A stretch of DNA of 64,000 nucleotides from Lyophyllum atratum. Its lineage: Eukaryota; Basidiomycota; Agaricomycetes; Agaricales; Lyophyllaceae. The stretch covers positions 992,001-1,056,000 of the forward strand of contig JACGCN010000006.1 of the NCBI GenBank assembly GCA_014905825.1. The letters run 5' to 3'. The position numbers and the translations under genes are program-made. Position 1 is the first letter of the stretch, and each line of letters opens with the position of its first letter. Below the pieces are notes generated by a model. It made no database searches, was not told the DNA's origin, and was given only the letters and a program-made list of their open reading frames with translations. Positions 11,338 through 24,100 of this stretch are shown in pieces.

Positions 11338-14300
11338 ATGAGTAATTCCGTTGTCTCGAAAAAGCTGTTGTCGACAACCGTTCAGTCCGCCGGCGACTTT
11401 TATTGTCGTCTCTTATTTTGGGCTTACATCGTCGGGCGACACAGTCTGCTCGACGTTCTGCTCATCAACCTCATTCTACTCACCTCCGGGGACGCTTCTT
11501 TGCTGTCCCCTCGCAACACTGTCGGCCCAGCTCAATCTTGCAAACTCTTTTTCTGCCTGGGATCCTGCCTCTCGACTCGCAAAACAGTCCTGGAGGGACT
11601 CCATTCTCATTCTCATGAGCGTCTCCGTTGGTGGCCTCGGTCTCATGTCTCTCCGCAACCCTTTTGCAGAGTTGGTTGGTATGGTCTTGGGCAAAACGGA
11701 TCTTAGATCCATGTTTTGCCTCATCGTGTTTCTCATCGTAGTATCTGTCCTCGGTTAGTCTTTCTTACCCTCTTTTATCACTACCTTGAGCACCGTTTCT
11801 CTTGCTTTTACAAACTTCTTATACGCCACTCTACATCCAACTTACATTTTCTGTACTGCAGCTTATCTCACAAACCCTTCCGAGAACTCTTTTCGGACCT
11901 ACCTCACGGAGCAGTCCTTTCGTCAGCATCTGAGTCGACTCGATGACAATGCTGATGATGATGACAAGCGACAAATGAACTCTACCTCTCACTCATCTAA
12001 ACGCAGCACTTTCCCCACGGCTCACACTCTTTCCTACGACAATTCTTCCCCCTTCCACTTCGCAAATCGGGCTTCGATATCCCTCAGAACCCCGAAACAT
12101 GTATTTCACAGCTTTGGCCTATTCACCGTGGCCGCGATGGTTCCTCTTGCGAGGTCTGCGCGTCCTGATGAACGAGAAACCCTGATTATATCTGATTCCT
12201 GGTATATCGGTGCCTTTGGGCGTTGGTGGCGTGGAGGCATTATCGAGGCATGGTATCAAGATGTCATTGCAAGGACGAAGGACGAGGAAAGTTGGAGCTC
12301 CGGAATTTTGAGCATGAAGAACTTGGACAGGCTGAACGAGTATAATGGTGGGCCTATCCTTCATTTCGGACCTGTTTTCGAACTAACGACCTGATTATGT
12401 CAGGACTCCCATTCTCGACGAAGAATCTTCCACCTCACCTGCTTTCTAGGGGGTCTCCTCCGAAACTAAGGAATCGCGAGAAATCTTCCCAGAGACCTAC
12501 GACACACCCAGTTCGCAGCTCAACACCACCACCTCTTCCGAAATCAGCATCTTTACCTCTGCACACGGCTCGGCTGCCCTCATCGGTGTCTGATAGGCCA
12601 CCCTTGCATTCCACACAGCCCACTCTGCACAACAATGTTTGTTCAGCCGCGGATCCAGCCCAATTGGGGTCGCCGGCGCTTTCGAAGTCGCCGTTAACAC
12701 TGTTCGACCAGTCACCTCGTATCGCAGAAGTTCTCCGTCAGATCTCACATTCCAAGACCACAGTCCTTGAATTCCGCACCCAACTTAGCGACTGCCAATC
12801 ATGTGCCTCTCAATCACATAGTTTGCTTCAGGGTGAAGTTGACTCCTTCCGAGAGCGAAAGCGGCAGGAGGATGCTTCTAAACTAGAAACCAAATCACGT
12901 ACCAAAGGTCTGGACGATTCGAAACGAAGCGCAGAGAGCACAAAGAAGGAGGCCGAGAAGAAGTTGAAAGCAGCCCAAAATGCCCGTGACAATGCAACCC
13001 AGCGTATGGATCACCTTGACAAAGAAATCGTCCGACTACAACAACGGCTTATCGACGATGAGGCGCTGATACATCAGTCGGAAGTGACTGTCTCCGACGC
13101 CGAGAAAGATATCGCGGAGGCCTTAGAGCAAAAGAAGCAGGAAATACGGCTTGCAGAAGATGTCGTTGCTGCCCTCAATCACCGTGCTCGGGAGTTGGAA
13201 GAGAAGCTGGTGGAGGAAAAGGAAAGATTAGCAATGTTGAAGGAACATAACCAGGCTCGGAAGCTAGAGTTATCGTTGCATCCAGACCAGGTCCCTATCC
13301 ACCACGATTCACTAACTCCTTGGAACACCGCAACGCATGACTCTCGCAATGACCCCTCAACTCCCGAGACCAGGGAACGTCACGCATCATCGGTCGGATA
13401 CGACACCATGGACAATCTGGCTCGTCGGCCCTCGATCTCGATAGACACTCACGCTCGATCCGGCAATTTGGCACAGGGCGTCCCGACCTTCAACTCGTCT
13501 CCCACCACTTCGTACCCTAATCCTCCCGTGACGCAGGCTCCATTGCGCGCCAATGGGTACTCTTCGGTTTCTGATGACAGTCAAATCGCTCCGGTCTCCC
13601 GACGTGGCTCATATCCCCAACGCCACACCACCTTTTCACCGTTCAGTGATTTCGATGGACTGCAATCCGACGGCATGCCAATTGTTTCACCCACCAGTCA
13701 ATCCTTGATTCCATCTGCTCTCATTACCTCCCTCGACAGCGGCGTCGGCCTTCCTAAGTCGTTCCAGTCGGAGAGTGACGTGTATATGGATAGAGAGTGG
13801 CGCAACAATAATGTCCCATCGTACATGCCACATTTCCAGGCGCAATCGAACGGCAGCTACGACCTTAGTTCGACGGTAACCACTTCCCCCGTTTCTCCAC
13901 ACGGCTCCTCCGGCCATAGTATAGAGCACGATCCGTTCGAGGTTCGTTTCTTGCAGAGTGAGGGTGACTGCGGTCGAGATCAACAAGCGTACCTAACCCC
14001 CGAGAATTCGATGGACATGCAGCGCGCCTCGTGGTTACATCGTACCAGCTCGGATCCGCATCCCAATCACTGTACCCAGGAAAATTCTGATCAACCAACT
14101 TCTGGGAAGGCCGGTCCGCGACGCTGGTTCTCGTCGGCCTCCAAGGAGAAGCCGAAGAAAGGGCTCAATCCGGACGCCAAAGTTTTCAGCCTCGACAAGA
14201 AGTCCCCGCCCAGAATTTTCGCATCTGGCCCCGCCTTCAATGTATCGTCCTCCGGCAACTCGACGGCAGCAGCATATGACGCCTTGAACCCCAACGGGCT

Positions 14301-14631
14301 AAGCTCAACCGCGATGCCAGGTCCGGCATCCGTGACTAACTCCTTCACCCGTGCCTTTGCGCCGTCGCCTGCAGAGCGAGAGGCTCTTCAACGCGCACTG
14401 GGTGGTTCGACCAACACGAGCTTTGAGCGGCTGCCAAGCCTTAGCGATGTCGGGAGCATACCCTCATCACCTTCGCATGTCCACGCCCATCCTGTCGTTC
14501 CTCAGCACTCTCTATCGAAGCTATTGCCTGCGTGGCTGCAGTCCCTGCCACCACGAAAGGCGAACTTCAGCCCATGGGACGACGAGGAGCCGGAAGTGGG
14601 GGCGTTGAATGGGGTCGGGAGGCATCGATAG
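11338..14631 (+). CDS. membrane-anchored coiled-coil protein of unknown function
   Basis: The 5' part (about 11.4-11.9 kb) encodes hydrophobic stretches such as SILILMSVSVGGLGLMSL and FCLIVFLIVVSVL and then SLAFTNFLYATLHPTYIF, suggesting two or three membrane segments. A second segment to 12.35 kb holds ISDSWYIGAFGRWWRGGIIE. An intron at about 12349-12404 leads into a 3' exon of about 740 residues. That exon carries a coiled coil at roughly residues 110-290 (many KxxE heptads, for example RELEEKLVEEKERLAMLKEH), then a long Ser/Pro-rich tail ending LLPAWLQSLPPRK. This suggests a tether or organiser on a membrane, but I do not recognise the family. The first exons are unsettled: the frame that links the hydrophobic segments contains an in-frame TAG at 11756-11758, avoidable only by a longer intron that would drop one hydrophobic helix. 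Confidence 0.65.
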
Positions 14632-15795
14632 GGTGTGGGTTGGGTACCTGGTGCATGGGGGAGATGTGGAGTTAAAGGGAGGAGTGTGCGTAGCGCGTGC
14701 ACGACGATGATTTCATGGCCGTTTTGATTTATAGAACAAGGGGAGGCGTGGTATTTTGAGAATCCAAGTCGATCGATGTCTATGTGTGTACCAAAGCAGC
14801 TCTTCGCTGGGGACAAACCAATTGGAGAACCCCTGGTGACTGATCGTGTTTCTTGCAACTAAATAACGAATTACGCAGTAACTTTTGCAACCCAATGAGA
14901 CGTATTTCTCAGGACGAACTTGGCGCAATGCGCGTGGTACGCAAGTCATGACTATTATTGGGGTATGGACTGCCAGCAGGTTTGTTTGCCGCGAAGCCTG
15001 GGCCGCATGACGGCCAAGAACGTACCACAATCTGTTCATGCACCTATTGGCTGAGCGATAGACGCTACCCCGCACTGGTTGCTAAGTTTATCCACAAAAA
15101 GCGTGTCAGTTTGTCCCATGATAGTGATCCTGGCTTGCACATAGCGTGCTCCTGATTCACACATTCGGACAGGGAAATCGAAAAGAAAATCTAAATGGGA
15201 TTATCGTGTGCAGCAATATCATCGTGTCGTAACGTCTTCATGTATCAATGTCGTGGAGGGTGGAATGGGGAATAAGTGGGTGACTGGTCATAGTACGTAG
15301 TGCAATAGCGGGTCCAAGATGGTATTCACGTTGAAGGGCATATGAGGATGTGGGATAGAGTTCGTCTCGAAGGCATAAAAGAAATACACAACGAAAGGGC
15401 TCCAAAAGTAACGTAAAAGAAGATTGTGCAGAGTCGTCTAGAATCATAGTATCTGCGGGCTTCCGATCGAATGAGCAATCCGTGCGGTCACTGGGCTGGA
15501 GTCGACTTGGGACCCGCGGCGAATGGGCATGGGAATCGAGCGACGTGATACCGAATTGCTTGCAGGGTATATTAGGATGGTTTGACGGTGTATATACCAA
15601 AGAAAACAACGAGCGAGATGACCAAAAAGACAATGACAAGGTGCGCGGTGTAGAGGCGGCATGGCGCGACGTACGTGGGGATGCATGTGGATGCGGCGGG
15701 GGTATGTCAACGAAGGGATATCAGCAGACCCAGGATATAAACGAAACATATGTGCACTCTCCACTCTTTCCTACCCTCGCTCGATAGATCGTGGT
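14632..15795. other. intergenic between convergent genes
   Basis: About 1.16 kb separates the coiled-coil gene stop from the stop of phosphatase copy 2. Only short open frames on both strands were seen, with no recognisable domain. It probably holds two 3' UTRs. Confidence 0.4.
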
Positions 15796-17653
15796 TCATC
15801 GAGCGCCATCCAAAACCCCTCTCACATCCTCAACGGTCGCCAGATCAGTTAAGAAGGGAACCAAGTCTGTGAGCTCAGTATCATGAGGGTCGTTGAACCA
15901 GGAGGATACGGGTACCGCATTATTTGGGTGGAATATATAAGACGCCGGGGAGTTGTCAAGAATGATCGTATCTGCGATGGGCCGTCCGAGTTGTGACAGG
16001 TCCTAGATCTATAGTCAATTTACACCGCTCAAGGACCTACATACAACTTCGTACCTTGACGTAGTTCCCTCTGTGATTGTAGCAGCTCTCTCGGAATAGA
16101 CGGTGGGACACCACCTGATGGATATCCAGCTTATCCAGCACCGGATCGGCATACTGTGTATCCCTGGTCAGATAAATATAAGGGGAGCTGAGGATATCGC
16201 ATACTTTGCTCAAACTCGCGGTGAATACGACGACCTCATATATTTCCCCCATCATTTTCAAGAACTTGTCGACACCGGGGCGCTTGATAACATAGACATT
16301 ATGCAAGTGATACTCGATCTCAACAGGTACAACATAGTCGGCTTGTTGGATGGACTTAACACTTTGGTCAGCAGCCTGGCCAGGAAGAGCCTCCGAAGAC
16401 ATACCTTGAAGCTACTGTGTACCAGGGTCTCGTCGAGATCAAGGATAAGACATTTCCTCCCAGCATGCTGGGGTGCAATTGGAGGCAATAATGGTTTGGG
16501 TATCCCATCCTGGTGTCATCGTCAATATCATGTCGACCATACCAGTGTATGATCGAGAACTCACGGGCCCGATAGGGATACCTGCGCCGCCGTTCATGAT
16601 TAGTCTTTCCTCATCATCTTCCATCTCGTCCAAACCGTCAAGGTCTTCATCTTCGGTAAAGCTCGTGCCTTCGGACTCTTCCTCGGCGCTGGCGTTGCTA
16701 GGCGGGCTAGAATCCCGGGAGTGCCGTTTCGTATCCGATGTTGGCGAACCACCGGTTGATCCAGGTGCCTGGACAGCGCCCGACGTCACCCCTTCCGTCT
16801 CTTCCAATGGCAAAAGCTTTGGCACGGAAGGAGGTGTTGGTGGGACAAGTGCGTCACCCTCAGGCGGCGGAGGGTCGGAAACGGGAATGACATGCTCGAC
16901 AGGCGTCAGGGTCGCAAGATCTGCTGTTGCCGGAGCCGAGGGTGGTGCTGCGTCCGTTGCAGAGGTCTCGGGGGCGGTTGGCTTTGGCAGAACGCGTTCT
17001 GTCGACGTTGATGGCTGCTTTTCCTTCGAACCTGATATAGAAGCAGAATCGAGGATTTCGATTGGGTGAGCATCGGGAGACGGGTTGACGCAGGGGATCA
17101 AGGCGCGGAGAAGTTTGGACAGGAACGATGGTTTTGTGGTCTGTGCTGCGGCAGGCTTATGTGTCGTAGCGCCGTTGGCTTTGGAGGAAGGGGTAGGGAG
17201 TTTTTGAGCGCTTTGAGTGCGTGAGGGGGTTGGCGAAGAGGATTTCGTAGCAGAAGGAGACGACGAGGAACCCGGTCTATCGCCGTCTTTATCCTTTTGG
17301 TCCACTCGTTCACGTGTCTCTAAGTGTGAGGGATCCTGTGGGGTTGCAATTGGCAGGGCAGGGTCTGCGCTGACAGGCAAGGAGGACATCCGGCCTTGAC
17401 CAGTGCCAGCGGCTGAGCCAGCAGCCGAACCCGTGGACTTTTGAGTGACCGAGGCATTCAGCAGCCCAGTATGTGCGTCTGCCTGAGCGCCTGGCTGCTG
17501 CTCTGCAATTCCGTTGGAGGTAGGAACTTCTGTGGCTGGTGCATCATCATGCACAGGCTCAGACGCCTTGGGTGCGGGGTCCGGCGTCAAGGAGGAATTT
17601 TTGAGCGACTCTTCTGCCGAGGCGGCTGGCAAGGATGCGGAGGGAATGGCCAT
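15796..17653 (-). CDS. PSR1/NLI-interacting-factor-like HAD phosphatase, copy 2
   Basis: A paralogue of the gene at 2672-4629, in the same orientation and with matching intron positions around the catalytic domain. The N-terminal about 370 residues are Ser/Pro/Ala-rich and contain [24 protein letters not shown] and a FTEDEDLDG acidic patch ending GIPIGPV. The phosphatase domain reads [19 protein letters not shown], then [71 protein letters not shown] and WFNDPHD, ending LDGAR with TGA at 15796-15798. The Asp residues of DLDET and the LDNSP loop needed for HAD catalysis are present, so it should be active. Yeast relatives Psr1/2 act with Whi2 in stress signalling; that role is inferred here. 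The ATG at 17653 starts a clean open frame. Confidence 0.88.
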
Positions 17654-18042
17654 GGCGATGAGGAGGAGGGAAAAATCGAGAAATCCAGCAGCTCGGCCAA
17701 GTCAGAATTCCCTGCTAACAACTCCAGCCGAACCCAAGTACATGTGTTCCTTTCCTTTCCCACACTCGACGCCTCGGCCAAGCTTGTACAAATAGCACTA
17801 AAATTCCATTTAGTTTCCTTCCCTCTCATTCGCCGTTCTGAACCTTGAGCGGTGCTGCCCCCGAGGAAGACTATCAATATACCTTAGTCTATTACCTATG
17901 AACCAGTAGTGTAAAATCAATCGCCGTCTTTCAGTGCGAGTGTCACCACACCCAGTATACGGTCACATGATCGCTTCACGTCGCGTTTGTTGTCCCCTGT
18001 TTGGTCTAGTTCTGGTTCTTCCCCGCGACGAAAGTGGATACA
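17654..18042. other. divergent promoter region, phosphatase copy 2 and HMMR-like gene
   Basis: A 389-bp gap between divergent start codons, presumably shared upstream control sequence. No motif was assignable by eye. Confidence 0.4.
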
Positions 18043-20550
18043 ATGTTTCCCAGAGGACCACGTTTCGAGCCTCTGAAAGGTGTGCAATCGCCACTTTACA
18101 TGGATTTCACACTGATTTGGAATCTAGTATCGGACGTACCAGGTCCAAACAGCTATAATGTCGTGTCAGGTTCGCGTCTTGAACCACTCCTAAGGTTCAG
18201 CTAACCAGACAAATAACAGAATCACAGCTAGACGACTATAAGCGTGGAGCTTTCCTTGAAAAGGCGAATAGATTCTCAAAGGAGAAGGAGTCTGAAGTAC
18301 CTGGTGAGCACCCAACTAGAGCTGCAATTGGTGCAACGCGACTCAAAGTCTGCTAGGACCAGGAACCTACGATGTTGAACCCAAGAAGAAGACAATAAAG
18401 CCCAGCGGTACTCACACCAAGCCACAGCCACAATCTCAGAACCTGGTCGACCGTTACGCCACCCTACAGCGAAAGGTCGAAGAGCTGGAGAGGGTACATA
18501 CTGACGGTAAGAAAGCGGTGAGACCAGTTTACCTTTCATGTCCTTTTTCTTCCCTGAAGTTATCTTCTCAGCACCAAGCCGAAGTCGATCGCCTGAAGCT
18601 CGAACTCACGCGTTGTCAGAAATCAAATGCTGAACATACGGACCGACACGAGAAACAGAAGAAGCAAACTGATACTCTCGAGGCGCGGATACAGGATCTC
18701 AAAAAGGCTGCTGCCACGGACCAGGCGGAAATCAAGGATTTGCGCGTGAAGCTCCGCATGTCTGAACACGACAAAACCCAGCTGGCCACCAAACAAGGAG
18801 AAGCGGGCGAACTAAAAAAGTCACTGCAATCACTGGAGTCCAGGCGGAGGGAAGAAACACGGGAGAGAGACAGACGTATTGCGGAGCTGGAAAAGACGCT
18901 AGCCGGGGAACAGAAAAGAAAAGATCACGCAGAGGCTAGGTTGCAGGATCTCAAAGGCAAGGGCGATGATGAACTCCTTGGTGCGCGAGCGGCTATGCAG
19001 AAGCTCGATGCAGAAGTAGCTGCTGCACGGACAGAAGCACAACAGGCGCGGGCGGCATTGGCATCGCTCGAAGAAGTAGCTGAAAAGCAGGAGGAGGGTC
19101 TACTCTCCCAACTAGACCGATATCGATCGCTCGTAGCCACAGTTGCTGAAGAATACGGCCGTTTGGCCCAGAACACCGTTTCCATCAACGCCCACAAACG
19201 TCTACAGCATCAGCACACCGCTATGCAAATGCAATTGCCACGTTTGGAACGTAGGCTGGCCAACTCCAAGGCACAAGTGGACGAGCTTGCACACTTGATC
19301 AAATTGACGACAGTGCAGAACGTGTTTCTATCGACGAGACTACGAGAAGCAGAAGACGAGAATGCTTCCCATATAGATGGGTTACGAGACGAACTATCGA
19401 CACCTTCCACAGAATCCGACGCTTCTCTCGCTGAAGTCCTTGAATCCATTGAACAGGAACAAATCGATTCGCAGAGGGAGATACATGCGATAGACGCCCG
19501 GACCACCAAGCTGTCCGCAGAATATTATCATTTGACTTGCGAACAGCTCCTGGTCGCATGCGCCGTTGCGGACAAACAGCTGAAGTGCGAGGAGCTGGTT
19601 TCCCAGCAACACGCGGCTTCCCTGTCGAGCGCCCTGGCTTCCCACGAGGCCATCGCAGTACGCCTAGAAACCGTCCAAGGAGAAAAGGACGCTCTAGCCG
19701 AACAGGCGAAGACCGCTACCGAGCTCGCAGAATCGTTGACGGCTTCCTCGGAGTCGTTGTCACGTCGGGTAGCTGAAGCAGATGGGAAGGTGGCAGATAT
19801 CGTGGCGCGTCATGAAGCTGCCACGAAGAAGGATCGGGATATGGTCCGTCGACTTACAGAGACTGTCCAGAAGAACAGGGTGGCGGAGGATGTGTTGCGT
19901 GCTGAAATTGAACAGTTCGTATCTCCAGGTTCCTGATCTGCTCTTTGCTATATTCATCACCGCGCTTCTTAGACTGACAACTGAACTGACGAATGCGGAG
20001 AGGTATCAGGAAGCGTATTATTCACTCTCAGACGAAGTTGGATCGCTTGTGGCGAGGAATCAACTGGCAGAGGAAGAGGCTCAAAAACTGAGCCAGTTCA
20101 ATGCGGAGATTCTTGGCCACAATAATCCTGCACAACGTATCATGTACGTCGACAGGATACGACGGGAGTTGGCTGAGACTAAACACGTACGTGTTCTACC
20201 GCCCTTCCATGCGTCTCCGCGACACTGACTTGGTCCTTTCATATACATAGAAACTTGTCTTGCTGGGCCGCGAACAGGAGGGCGCGGTAGCAGTTAACCA
20301 AGATCTTCAGCACGAACTCGACATGTACAAATCCGTCATGGTTCCCGCGGATCAGAAGCCACGAACAGCAATCACTCGAGTGACGCGTCCGCCACTCGTA
20401 AACCTGACTCGCAGTCTCAACGTGAGCACTCTCATCAACACTGTCGCTTCGCTTGGAAAAACGGACGGTTCCATAGAGAGGGTGGCGGTGCAAAAAGTAC
20501 ATGTTCTCGAGAGCATCCCTGGTGATATGACGATTGAGGAGATTATGTAG
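18043..20550 (+). CDS. HMMR-like long coiled-coil protein
   Basis: Seven or so exons join in frame. The N-terminus MFPRGPRFEPLK leads into VSDVPGPNSYNVVS, then GAFLEKANRFSKEKESE and VPGPGTYDVEPKK: two PGP-x-x-Y-x-V motifs flanking an F-x-K-x-x-R-F element. This is the pattern of the N-terminus of hyaluronan-mediated motility receptor (HMMR/RHAMM). The bulk (about 650 residues) is continuous coiled coil. The C-terminus has NPAQRIMYVDRIRRELAETK, split by an intron before HKLVLLGREQEGA, which resembles the HMMR C-terminal helix that binds centrosome or spindle partners in animals. A role at spindle poles or microtubules is therefore plausible but inferred. GT-AG introns occur near 18072-18129, 18176-18221, 18304-18356, 18518-18571, 19916-19970 and 20189-20250. 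The stop is TAG at 20548-20550. Confidence 0.75.
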
Positions 20551-21137
20551 GCTGCATCTAAACCTCCCGATCACCGTTTTTTTCCTTCCTTTTCGCGCTA
20601 TTCATCATCAGATACCCCTGCTCTGTGTATATATATATCTACTTTATTTGCTTGGATGGTACCAACATATTGTGACATGACCAAAAAGAAATTATTATCC
20701 ATGCCGCTCGTCCTAGCACACCCGGTTCTTGGGAAGTACAGTCGTTGGGCGTCTCATCTAAAAGTTTGTGCTACCGCTTCGGTCTATCTTTTGTACAAGA
20801 TGATCCCAGCACACTAATTTATATTCCAATTCCGTATGGATCTCCCTTCTTGTCCCTGGGTATTGGGGAATAGGCAAGGGTCTCCTCTGGGGGCGAAAAC
20901 ACACGTTGTTTTATCTGGACGTCACCTGCTCTAGCCTCACGGAAGGGTTGGGGTTCGTTACTTGATTGGCAACAGCTTTGTACAATGAATTATAGGATCC
21001 GAAAAACAATAATGATAAACTACAACGCTAAAACATACAGAGAATGCCAAGGGAAGAGGATTGCGGATAACGACAAAGAAACGAGTGAAATTACCAATAC
21101 TGTATGTTATAAAGACGAGGATCCAGAGAAAAGGTGA
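20551..21137. other. intergenic between convergent genes
   Basis: This lies between the HMMR-like stop and the EPL1 stop. It includes a T-rich stretch just after the HMMR-like gene and an AT-rich TATATATATCT run near 20628, consistent with 3' processing regions. No gene was seen. Confidence 0.4.
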
Positions 21138-24100
21138 CTAGTAACCGCTCTTCGAGCTCCCCGCAGGTTGTTGATGCTGGAGCGATGGTGATGCCTTGGG
21201 CAATGTAGGAGTGAGGGGAACACGGGGAGGGGTATGGGACTGAGGGAGTGCTGCTGACACAGGTGGCGAGGTGTGCTGAAGGTCAGGCGACATCTGTCCA
21301 GCGAACTGGCCATTGACTCCGATACGCGGTCTTGCCCCATTCGCCGATGGCATGCGTACTGGTGCACCCTGGCCAGCATTGGGAGATATTGATCCATTGA
21401 CCCCTTGAGCATCAGCCACACTAGCGGCTGAACTGGTCTTCGTGATCGGAGGTGTGCTAGACGACCACTGCATCTGACGCGTCGTTGGCAGTTTGAGGTT
21501 AATGTTAGAAGCGGCAGCCAATTGCTGGATGTTGAAGTTGGCGCCAGAACCTTGGAGATATGATGGCAGAGCTCGAGCAAGGCCTTTCAGGGCAGAGGAG
21601 TCATGGCCAGTCTGAGCGTTGGCGAATGCAGATTTGAGATTCTGCACCTGTTGCATGCTCAGACCATGATTTCCTGGATATACAAATTGTGAAGAATTTG
21701 AAAGTACTGCTGTAGCCTGCGGGGTGAGTTGATAGCCGCTCGGTGCCATGCTGTGAGGCTGATGATGAAGCAAGGCAGCACCGTTTGAGATTTGGTCATG
21801 TGGCTGGTTAAGATCGGATGGGGGGGATTGATGCATCTGAACAGCGCCGCCCAGGCTTGACTGCGCTCCGTTTACCTCAACTTTGGAGGCGTCAATGTGA
21901 GGCAAGTTGATCGCCGCGCGATTGACTCCGTTGCTAGCTGGCGGCGAATGATGTGCCAGGGTGGCTGAATGGGGAGGAGATAATTGGGGTAAATGCGATG
22001 GACTTTGCATGCTAGCTGCAACTGGCGGAGGACGCATGCCACCATTGGACGATATACGCATCTGTGGCACGGTGGGCGGCGGCATCTTCTTCAGCTGCTG
22101 TTGCATGGAGATGGGAGTTGCATTCGACGGTAATGGTAGTATTGGCGATGCTTTCTGGTAGCCTTGTGGGACTCCAGGTCGAGGTCCGGGAGGGCCGCGA
22201 CGTAAAGTCGGTGGTATAATCCCCAGCCTGAAAGGAACCGCCAATTGCTGGCGGCCATCACTAACCACCACAATTGTGGGATCGTTGATGAGGCTCTGCT
22301 GATCCGGGTCGCCCAACAACGTCATTGAATGTCGTAGGATCCTTGGACCATGGTCAGTCGGATATGCAAGAATAAAGAATAAACACGACTTACTTGGGGG
22401 AATAATCATCTACAAGCAATCGATTCTGCTCCTCAGGACCATCAGGACCGACAGGCGGGACATCATCCGCATCAAACCTCCACCTCTCTCTAGTCCTCTC
22501 GTTGTCGTCGTCCTCCATTTCCACATCGTCGGTCTCGTGATCGAACAACGATGATCGTCTGACCGATACACTGGGGCGAGGCGCGAAATCTCGTCTGTCG
22601 ACATGCAATCGCCCACCGCGACCACGGCGCATCCGAACACCACGGGGCACTTTCTTGTTATCCAGAATTGGCCGTCCATCGGATGCGGACGCCAAGAAAT
22701 TGACTGGGATATACTTGAAGAGTCGGCTGGGGTACGGAACAGGTAGCGTCTGATAAGGATTCTATACGGTGAGGGTTATCATGTGAGAATGAGAGAAAGA
22801 TCGGGGGAAAAATGATGTAACATACATCGACCTGATCCTCCCAGTGGTGATCTTGCTCTTTCTGGCGATTTAATCTCGCCTCCATAGCCTCGTTTATGAG
22901 GGATATACGCTCCGCCGGGCGCATTGCGACGACATCATGACGAACCGGTGTCGCCACCTCAGTCCTGATTTTTGGGGGCCGACTACAACAAGAGCAAATT
23001 GATAAACCTGAAGCGGAGACGGTTCAAGAGATGCTCACGATGATTCCGTCTTCTTTGGCTTCTCCTTGTCGACGAGGAGCTCTTCATCAGCCTTGTCACC
23101 CCAACTTGGATACTTCCTCTTGAATTCAGCAAGCCGTATACGTTTTGCGCGAATTTGCCACGCATTCTGCGAACAGTCTCTTTTGAGATGTTCTCGTTGG
23201 AAAATGTGTTTGGCAAGTTCAAGAGGATACGCGAGTTCGGACTGCAGCCGGACGAGCTTGTCCGAGGGTGAGGCTTGAGATGCGCGTGTCTTGCGAACGG
23301 TCTTAATTTCTCGCATCCGGAAGCAGACGTAGGATTCATTTAGAATGTCGGTCTCATCGCCCTAGATTTCTGTTAAGATGCAGGATAGCAACGGCAAACA
23401 TAGGATGCGTACGTTAAGGGTGGGTATAATTCTGTGGCCTCCGCGTTCAATGCGTCGGTCCTTCCAGTAGGGGTATATAACACGTGCGATGCGAACAAGA
23501 TCTCCAGCGACTGGAATCCACTTGGGCACAGAATACGAAGCGAATGTGGCTGGAGAAAGAGGAAACGAAAAGGTGTCTTGATACTCAGAGAATGTTGGGA
23601 ATGCCATGCCAGTCTCGAGTCCCTAAGGTATCGTTAGGGAAATGTCGGAGCGCATGTGGAAATACGTACGTGGTGCAGGTACTCTGTCTTCTCGTGTGTC
23701 ATCTTCTCGAATAAACCCATCACCAGTTCAAATTCGTCTTCCGAGATGACCTGGGCATGTAATGGCTCTGGCTCCTTCCCTTTGGCCTTCGCGCTGCGCG
23801 CAGAAGTCCGGGTGGTAGAGGCAGAAAGAGCACCCTGTGCACTAGTGCCTTCGCCGCGAGCCTCTTCATTATTCTTATCGAGCCATTCCTTATCACGCTC
23901 GTCCATATAGTACGTGAAGCCATTGGCGATAGCATTCGAGCACGACTCCTCGGGAGTGATCGAAGAATACAAATATGTGACAGGATCTTTCCATCGGTTG
24001 GGCAGATACAAGTCCGTATAATTGTCGACAACACCAGTAGAATCAGGTGTTGGGATAAACGCGGCTGGTGGCGCATGTTGTCCAACCTTGTCCCCTGCGC

